64,000 bases of DNA, from positions 159,670,331 to 159,734,330 of the forward strand of contig CM040118.1 in assembly GCA_022559845.1 (NCBI GenBank), read 5' to 3'. The position numbers were made by a program, and so were the translations under genes. Below, in pieces: positions 57,362-64,000 of the stretch (the stretch's first letter is position 1; each line of letters opens with the position of its first letter). Below the pieces are notes generated by a model that worked only from the letters and a program-made list of their open reading frames with translations, was not told the DNA's origin and did no database searches. This DNA comes from Amorphophallus konjac (taxonomy: Eukaryota > Streptophyta > Magnoliopsida > Alismatales > Araceae).

Positions 57362-59651
57362 CTAGATCATCATCATTTTTGTTAGAGGGGAACGTCAGAT
57401 CCTGGACCATATGAATGACTAGCCGGTTCTCGAGATAATATGACAATATAGATACCACATAGTAATGCAACAATGAGTAGGGATAGAGAGCCATACCTGA
57501 CTTACCTGCGCAGGCAAAATGACATTTTTTAATTTTAATTTTCTGATTTTTATGGATTTTCATGTATAAGACAAATATGATAAACAAGCAAGTATAAACA
57601 TAGCATAGATAACATAACGATTAACTAAACGACAAACAACACGACATAACATAACAATCAAATGAAATGGGAGACAATACAACATAACATAACAAAGGCA
57701 AACGAGCACATATGCAATGGCATGAACAGACAACATGCATGCATGAAAACGGTGTGACAAGACAACAACGCGGTGGGACAACACAAGGTTGGGACAAGAA
57801 CATGACGGATGACCACACGGTTGGGACAAGAACATGGGACATAAAGGGGTGACTAAGAACATGTGCAAGACAACTAACAACACTCGGTGAGGGACAAAAC
57901 AACATGTATGGGACAACACGGTGGGACATAAACATGTGACAAGGACACGGCGGTACAAAAGACATAAACAATACGCCCTTCAATCAAAACCCAAGATCAG
58001 AATGAAGAAGAACCGCCAGTTTCATAATCGTGAGGCAAAGCCCTATCATAAAGATATGATCATTGCAAACAAAAGTTGAGAAGGACATGAGCTTCAGAAC
58101 AGATCGAGAGAGTGGATCGAAGAAGAAAATAACAAATCAAAGATGTGGACAGGAGGCAGAGCACAAAGATATAGCAAGGAATGCCTGAGTACTTGCAACC
58201 TGCACACTTAGCAAACGGATTACGTATCTGTCCTTAAAACAAATGCAAATACATTTAAAAGACACATTTTTTGGATTTTTTTAGATTTTCAATAGTATTT
58301 CATTTTTCTGGATTTTTTGAAGTATTCGATTTTTTAGGTTTTCGAAATATTTGAATTTTTTTGAAATTTTGATGTATTTGATTTTTTTTGAAATTTTGAC
58401 AATATTTGATATTTTTGGATTTTTTTGAAGTATTTAATTTTTTTAGACTTTTGGTAATATTTCATTTTTTTAGATTTTGACATAGCAATCCGCAACACCT
58501 AAAGACGGGCTCAAACTACTAGCCAGGGATCGTCATTCCTACCCCTTTCATTAAAGGCTTCCCTTAAGTAGGGCGTGCATGTGAGGGCGGCGTACCACAA
58601 CCAACCACTTCTAAAGAACGGTGCCCCTACTAAGGCCATACCCGGGATACAACCCAGCCTAAGAGGGAGAAGCAGAAGAAAAATTGGAGACAAGCTTCAT
58701 GCAGGATAGGAGATATCAAGGCTCGAATTCCTTCCAGGGCACTACCCCTCAAAGAGATAGCCTGTTGCGCCGGGGCTTTGTGTCTTTGATTTTTAGACCC
58801 ATATTTATCAGGCACGCATGCGACCGGGTTCATGACGTCCCGCAGGGAACTGTACTACCACTCTTGCCATGTCTTTGATTCATAATTTTACATTGATTCA
58901 TTTTCTCATTTTGGTAGCCCTTATTGGCCAGATATAGCATGAAAGCTCACTTTTGAGGGTCAAGACTGCCCCTATTTGAGACCTCTCTCGTATTAGGGAG
59001 CGCCTAGGTTAGTTATCTTATCCATCAATCTCTTGCCCCTACACTTGGCTGAGCAGAGAAGAGAAAAGGCCTTCGTGCATACTCAAAGTATGGCCAAAGC
59101 AGCAACGGTGTGCCTTAGAGAGATAGGCAATGGCTCACCGTGTAGTGTGTGAAAACCCATACTCAAAGGTCACCCTCAACAATCTGAGAAAGAAACTAGA
59201 CTCCTAACACGGAGTTATCACCAGCCTAAAGATGTTGCAGAAGCAACTCGACATGAACTAACCAAACTTAATGAACTAAAGCCACTCAAAACGTGTTGAG
59301 GAAATCACATTATAACCATGCGCATGAGAAATAGAAATGATAGTAATAATACAATGTTCTTGCACAAAATAAAGATACCTTGCGAATCCATGGAACGGAA
59401 AAGCGGCGTCCTAAAGCGATCTTGATCATCGAGCTTTGATCAGCATGAGCTTTGTATTCCTCGCTTGTCTGGGTAAAAGGGAGAGGATAATTACAAGGAC
59501 TTGAAGATTCCTCTAGATGGAGGAGCGGTAGACACCAAACTGGACGAAGAAGAATAGAAGGAAGAGAGACGAGGGCTAGAACTCCCCCGTTAAGGCACAG
59601 AGACCCTGATAACAAGGAACCGAATACAGAATGAACAGTGATTAACTGAGA
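57362..59651. other. Tat-C 3-prime region, continued
   Basis: 57362-57530 continues the block conserved in Tat-A at 36705-36850 and Tat-B at 1828-1985. A degenerate GGGACAA/AACATG-rich stretch (57540-57980) follows, then a T-rich minisatellite (58262-58480) and a block homologous to Tat-A 43560-44280 (58480-59160). The segment that in Tat-A holds both antisense genes is absent. No frame is convincing. Confidence 0.6.
58262..58480. repeat. T-rich degenerate minisatellite in Tat-C
   Basis: Units of about 22-30 bp with GATTTTTT and GTATTTGA-like words, at the position of the Tat-A minisatellite at 43396-43560. Confidence 0.65.
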
Positions 59652-60254
59652 TCAAGGCGGACTAAAGCCTCGAAAACAGCATGAAAATTGGTAATGACCC
59701 CGAAAGGGTGAGACAGAAAGGTTAGACGAACCATAAGAAGATTGTGGCAAAGATAAGGGGGAAGAGGAGTGATCATCCGACGTGGTCGGAGAAAAGGAAT
59801 TAGAATCACCCGATAGGGTCGGGTAAGGAGAATGAGAATCACCCGCCAACGACGGGGAAAGAAAATTATAGACACCCGATAGGGTTGGGGAAGAAGAATG
59901 ATGGTCACCCAACAGGGTCGGGGAAAGAAAAGGGTAATCACCCGACATGGTCAGGGAAGGATCAGAAGTAGAGCCCGGGGATACCAGAAGAGAAGGATCA
60001 GAAGAAGTCCCGAAAGTTGGATGAAAGGATGACATAGGCCGAGGCCTAAAATCATGAGAGAACAGAGGATCTGGAGACTCCGGATGAGTGGAGAAAGAAG
60101 AATGGGGGTTTGCGGACCCGAAAAGAGAGGAGAAGATCATAGAAACTGGATTAGAGGAAGGGAGGTACACCACCCAGGGGTGGGAGCTGAGTAGAAGAAA
60201 GGATGATTGAAGATGATGGAAAGACGGAGAAGTGGCCCCTCGAGTGCACAACAC
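59652..60254 (-). CDS. Ser/Pro-rich ORF with 11-residue repeats, unknown
   Basis: 200 residues on the Tat-C sense strand. The middle holds five to six tandem copies of an 11-residue unit like TLSGDxxFLSP, encoded by a 33 bp DNA repeat at about 59772-59970. I recognise no domain. It could be a fragment of a Tat leader or gag-like protein, or a chance frame kept open by a repeat whose length is a multiple of three. It sits upstream (in sense) of the conserved 3-prime block, where gag-pol would be expected. Confidence 0.3.
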   Translation of the reverse strand: MLCTRGATSPSFHHLQSSFLLLSSHPWVVYLPSSNPVSMIFSSLFGSANPHSSFSTHPESPDPLFSHDFRPRPMSSFHPTFGTSSDPSLLVSPGSTSDPSLTMSGDYPFLSPTLLGDHHSSSPTLSGVYNFLSPSLAGDSHSPYPTLSGDSNSFSPTTSDDHSSSPLSLPQSSYGSSNLSVSPFRGHYQFSCCFRGFSPP

Positions 60255-60549
60255 ACGGCTTTTGTACTTGCACTGCCGCCTCTTCTTAGCAGCAACTTTT
60301 TGAACCCGAACTCACCTAGTGCGGACTTGGACCTTCTACCTTCTTGATCTGTAATGTCTTCTTAAACAACGAGCCCATCTGGCAGATGGCCTCGCCCGTC
60401 ATGAGCATGAAGTCTCATCGGGGCGGTTGCCCCTAGACACCCAGCGCTAACAATAGGCGGACATTCTTGAACATATAACTCCTCAAATGAATGAATATAA
60501 AAAAACCACAGAGTTTTGTCACTTGGCACTAGCAGCATGATATTTGGCA
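60255..60549. other. Unassigned Tat-C sequence before element D
   Basis: Nothing recognised. Ends TTTGGCA before the LTR; TGGCA would be one copy of the TSD of element D. Confidence 0.3.
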
Positions 60550-60921
60550 TGTAGCAACCCTGGTAAATGAAAAAGGGATAAGATGATAAATCCACTAATG
60601 ATAAGAGTCCTAGCTTATATAATTACTTAAAACAAAATAACGCCTCTGATCAAGGCGCTAATTAATTGAAGACTGACGTGAAGACGCGAATTTGAGAATT
60701 GACGCCCCTATGACAAGCGTCGAATAAAGAATTGAAGACTGTTGTTACAGGCGTCAATTTCAAATAAACGCCCCAACCTAAGGCGTCAATTACAAAAGGA
60801 ACCGTTAGTGTTCGGTTCGAACTAAGATGTTATCTAGGGTAAGTTTTGATTTAAGAAAGAGATTGATACGTGTATATTTTAGTTTTAGTCGAACTCCAAC
60901 CTTATAGAGTCTCCAGAACCC

Positions 60922-60929
60922 TATAAATA
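60922..60929 (+). promoter_or_regulatory. TATA box of element D LTR
   Basis: TATAAATA, with palindromic units upstream. Confidence 0.65.
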
Positions 60930-63361
60930 CCCCTCCCATCGAGCCAACCTGTTGGTTTTTCTTCATCAAAGCCTATTGCTGCTACTGCGTTGCTCTTCAT
61001 CCGGCCGTGGTGTACGAAAAGAGCATAGCAGTTCTTCATCTGCTTCTTCTTCTTCCTCTTGCTGCCAAAACTGTGAAAGGAGGAAGCCCCTCTTCTGCTT
61101 CTTTGATAGTTCTTCACGTATTTCCGTGGAGAAGCATAAAGCTTCTTCTTCTGAAGGTTTTGGGTGTTCGTGGGAAGCCCTCTGCTTCTCTATTTTGTTG
61201 GACAAAAGGGGCTGCTGCGTTGCCCTTATTCTTCTTCTTGCTGCCTCTGTTTTGCATTAAAACAGAGTATCGATCTTGTTCTTTATTCTTCATCAATTCT
61301 TCATCGTTCGTCACTCAAATCATCAATCAAGGTAGGTTTTCTCAAGACTTAGCAAAACTCAGTAATTAGTTAGCTATAAGCATGCATATAGGTCTGTAAG
61401 AAGTGCTTGATCGAGTTTCTGTAATTTCATTAAATGACGCCCTAGATGCAGGCGTTATTTTTATTTAACGCCCTTCGTAACAGTCGTCAATTTGCCAGTT
61501 AATTAATAAATAATACATGTTCAAAATTTAATAACTTTGAACCCTGAGCTCTAATTTAATGCATGATCATGTCCATAAATTCCTGTTATTTTCCTCTATC
61601 TGTTCATCTCTTTAGATTCTTAATCAGACATACTCCAAAAATCATGTGTCTGTGATTGTACCTACCTAGTGCAAATCGTATGACAAATAAATAGCGACCT
61701 GGGTTAGGTCATCATTTAAATGGACGCCCGTATACGTGGGCGCGACTTAGTGATAAAACATGAAATTTTGATATATCTTACCTGGATATTGGAATTGACG
61801 ACGTGAACCCTGCCATGTTTTTGATATATGACGCCCCTGACTAGGGCGCGGTTTAATAAATTGAAGACTTGAGCTAAGTCGCCATTTACATAAATAACTA
61901 AAATTTAGAATTTATTAGCAACAGAAATCTGAAACGACTGAACGTACAGTCGTCATTTACTGAAATGACGACCCAAACAAGGGCGTCAATTATAAAAATG
62001 AAGACTCAAAGTCAGACGTCAATTGACTGATAGTTCTGACTTTCTGATTTCCGTGTTTTTAAGAAACCCTTTGATAATGGGTTATGTGTATTGGCACTAT
62101 ATTCCATTCCGTGAATATGGCCCCGCGTTTTCATGATGTTTTCTCGATTACCCCCTATTTCTCGGTGATAGATGAACTCTCCATGGGACACTCCGTTCCT
62201 TTGGACTGGTGACTTTATCATAGAGACCTCTGTAAGACTCCGCTAGCTTTGGATTCCCTCAAAGCAACCGAGCTGGTTGTACCCTTAAAACCCATGACAC
62301 TACTTACTTGCCATGTCACTCTAAAGAAACATGGTATACCGTCCCTCACGACATGCTATTTGTATGTCATGAGAATATTCTTGAAATAATGGAATGGGTA
62401 ATCCATAGCATTTATATCCTTTAAGAATAGTGTGCCGTACTTATGTACACTAATTCTATCTACCTTATCATGTACAAGAACAAGCGACCATGTTCATGTG
62501 GGCGCTTACTCTTATTGTCATGGCACCCAAGATAGGGAGCCGATTCCACCTAGTTTTATCGTTAATCATGATTATACTGTTATTATCGTCATTATACCAC
62601 ATGTTCAAATCCTTGAAATGCTATTCCACAAGATCTACCTTAAAGTTATACAAGTTTATTCCTTGAAACTCTATATTGGCTATAACTTTAGTGGATGTCG
62701 AAAAATACATGATCAATGCCTGCGCATATAGGGCCCGATCTGGTCCTGGGAGGAGCACCCGAAAGTACTAGTGCCCATGGGAGTTGTAATGATCACGGTA
62801 TGACATTGTACCGAAGTGCATGACTAGCTTAATTAGAAATTCCACAATCTCATACTCGACTTGACATGACATGACTTACGTGACCCGGAAAGGGTATTTA
62901 TATACTTGCTTGAAACGTGATAGCCAATTCCCAACATGACATGACGAATGTACTTGCTTGAATATCTTGACATTTATTGGTATAAGTTCCTGAAAGACAT
63001 GCTAGTTCACTCAATTATCTCTTGTTATACTCTCTCTCTTGTCGTTTTATGCAAACATGCATAGCTTTATTACATTCATGTAACATGTAATTTACTTAAA
63101 GTAAGCTAGCTCTTGAGATATAATTCCTACTGAGCGTTCGCTCATTCAGTGTTTTCCCCTATTTTTCAGGTAAGTCCGATGACGAGACTCAATCGGATGG
63201 GGAAGGTCAAGAGTGAATAGATTAGTGCTAACCGTCTACCCAAGCGTCTACTAGTCTTATCTTTCTATATTTTTGAGTCAATCATTGTACTTTTCCCTTT
63301 ATTGAGTCTTAGGACTTTCATTAAGTGGATTGTAAAAGAAGTACTTTTGAGGTTGTGATTG

Positions 63362-63367
63362 AATAAA
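63362..63367 (+). terminator. Polyadenylation signal candidate, element D LTR
   Basis: AATAAA in a T/G-rich context, about 125 bp before the LTR end. Confidence 0.45.
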
Positions 63368-63498
63368 GGATTGAGTTATCTTTACTTTTGTGCACTCTGT
63401 CTTTGTGTTGAATACACTAACGCTCTGATTGACATGATCGATATAAACTCGTCACGCGTCTTTGAGTTCCTTCCGCGCTCGGGGCGTGACAGTTTTTG

Positions 63499-63510
63499 TG
63501 GTATCAGAGC
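63499..63510 (+). promoter_or_regulatory. Primer-binding site, tRNA-iMet (element D)
   Basis: TGGTATCAGAGC, seven bases after the LTR. Confidence 0.9.
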
Positions 63511-63660
63511 CTAGGATATTCAATTCCTAGGAAACCCAAGTCCAAGGATAGGTTTAAACCTTTAACCAGTGAGATTGGGTAGAACCAAGGGTTAAGTTAA
63601 CTTAGAATCAAACCTTTGAACCTAATCACATATTAATATAGTTATTGTAATTGTAGGACA

Positions 63661-64000
63661 ATGGCTGCCGAACATGCCCAGTGGAGCAACATGCAACGCA
63701 CTCTGCAAGGCATGACCCAGGCACTTCAACAAGTGGCACAAGGTGGTGCACATCGTGGAGCAGGAAATCTCCACCAAAGCTTCAAGAACATGAACCCTCC
63801 TAAGTTCATGGGATCCACTGATCTGGATGACGCCGAGCACTAGATCTGGGAGACCGAACGTATCTTTCGAGTTATGTAATGCACGGACCAAGAGAAGGTC
63901 ATGTTAGCAACGTTTCAATTGGAAAGGGACGCCCGTTGCTGGTGGGAGTCGGTAGAAGCCACATTAGATCAAGGACAAGTTACTTGGGAAGAGTTTGTTG
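63661..64000 (+). pseudogene. gag: Element D Gag, 5-prime part
   Basis: Starts at ATG 63661. A Gln-rich helix is followed by a gypsy Gag core: NPPKFMGSTD, TERIFRVM, KVMLATFQLERDARCWW. In-frame stops are TAG at 63841 (expected Trp or Gln) and TAA at 63877 (expected Gln), both single-transition changes. The frame then stays open to the window end. The spacing matches Del/Tekay-type gags. Confidence 0.8.

Larger units (their letters stand above)
18706..60549 (-). mobile_element. Tat-C: Tat-type element interrupted by Copia2, LTR-E and Tat-A
   Basis: Visible pieces are an LTR (18706-20195 plus 31327-31486), a PPT, a 3-prime region 31487-32212, and its continuation 57362-60549. The pieces join at clean TSDs and each has a counterpart in Tat-A and Tat-B. 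No gag-pol or antisense genes were found in the visible part. The 5-prime LTR is not in the window, so the right limit given is only where element D begins. The left limit, TGTTCATCC at 18706, is inferred from LTR length (about 1,650 bp against 1,722 in Tat-A). Confidence 0.65.
60550..63491 (+). repeat. Element D 5-prime LTR
   Basis: About 2.94 kb. TATA 60922-60929, polyadenylation signal candidate 63362-63367, palindromic TGACGCC-type units at 60640-60790, 61430-61500 and 61690-62010. The start is set by similarity of TGTAGCAACCCTGGTAA to the LTR-E start. The end is set by the PBS. Confidence 0.8.
60550..64000 (+). mobile_element. Element D: Tekay/Del-like Ty3/gypsy, truncated by window end
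   Basis: The LTR is 60550-63491 (TGTAGCAACCC to GGGGCGTGACA), followed by a tRNA-iMet PBS and the start of a gypsy gag. It is related to LTR-E by terminal motifs, the 17-base splice-like block, the 33-base block with TGAGCG/CGCTCA, and the segment at 62720-62850. The remainder lies outside the window. Confidence 0.85.

Noticed and set aside
57540..57983. Cys/Val-rich minus ORFs (120 and 132 codons)
   Set aside because: Low-complexity GGGACAA/AACATG-rich DNA read in two frames. No membrane or zinc-finger pattern that holds up.
61007..61369. Hydrophobic ORFs just after the element D TATA box
   Set aside because: Simple CT-rich leader sequence open in several frames on both strands.

Overview
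The window looks like angiosperm nuclear DNA made almost wholly of nested LTR retrotransposons. The evidence is plant-type Ty3/gypsy elements of the Tat/Ogre type (protease, RT, two RNase H domains, long LTRs), Sirevirus-like Ty1/copia elements with coiled-coil gags and several polypurine tracts, a gag-only TR-GAG-type element, and LTRs of a Tekay/Del-like gypsy family. I found no host gene, rRNA gene, tRNA gene or CRISPR array. Species cannot be told from this.

Layout, from target-site duplications (TSDs) and homologous breakpoints. (1) Tat-B, 1-2597, is an interrupted Tat element (LTR tail, 3-prime noncoding region, first exon of an antisense gene). (2) Copia1, 2598-18699, + strand, carries gag but no pol; its 3-prime LTR is split by TR-GAG (10696-16719, TSD GTTTT). 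(3) Tat-C, about 18706 to 60549, - strand, has its left LTR split by Copia2 (20196-31321, - strand, TSD CAGGG). Its internal region is split by a solo LTR, LTR-E (32213-57356, TSD TGCAC), which is in turn split by Tat-A (34294-55137, - strand, TSD GGGGG). (4) Element D, 60550 to the window end, + strand, has one LTR and the start of gag. The outer elements run off both edges.

Tat-A is the most informative element. Its gag-pol (52249 to 44339, - strand) is one uninterrupted reading frame of about 2,637 codons with ten stop codons and no frameshift. Between pol and the 3-prime LTR, on the opposite strand, lie two intron-containing genes for plant-mobile-domain-like proteins. One has seven exons (37347-40596, three stops). 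The other has two exons and an intact frame (41577-42952, 429 aa). Introns in this orientation are not spliced from the sense genomic RNA, so they survive retrotransposition. Tat-B carries the start of the first gene; the visible part of Tat-C carries neither.

The LTRs hold dense arrays of short motifs not explained by coding: ACGGTC / GACCGT inverted pairs with an 8-9 bp spacer in all three Tat elements; TGACGCC / GGCGTCA pairs of similar geometry in LTR-E and element D; an AAGTCTATACA-type motif repeated tens of times in both copia families; and a run of ten or more small RNA hairpins in the copia leaders. Promoter TATA boxes, primer-binding sites (PBS) and polypurine tracts (PPT) sit where expected. 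Most coding frames carry stops that a single C-to-T or G-to-A change would explain, as expected of methylated, silenced elements. The TR-GAG gag and the second antisense gene are the main intact frames.
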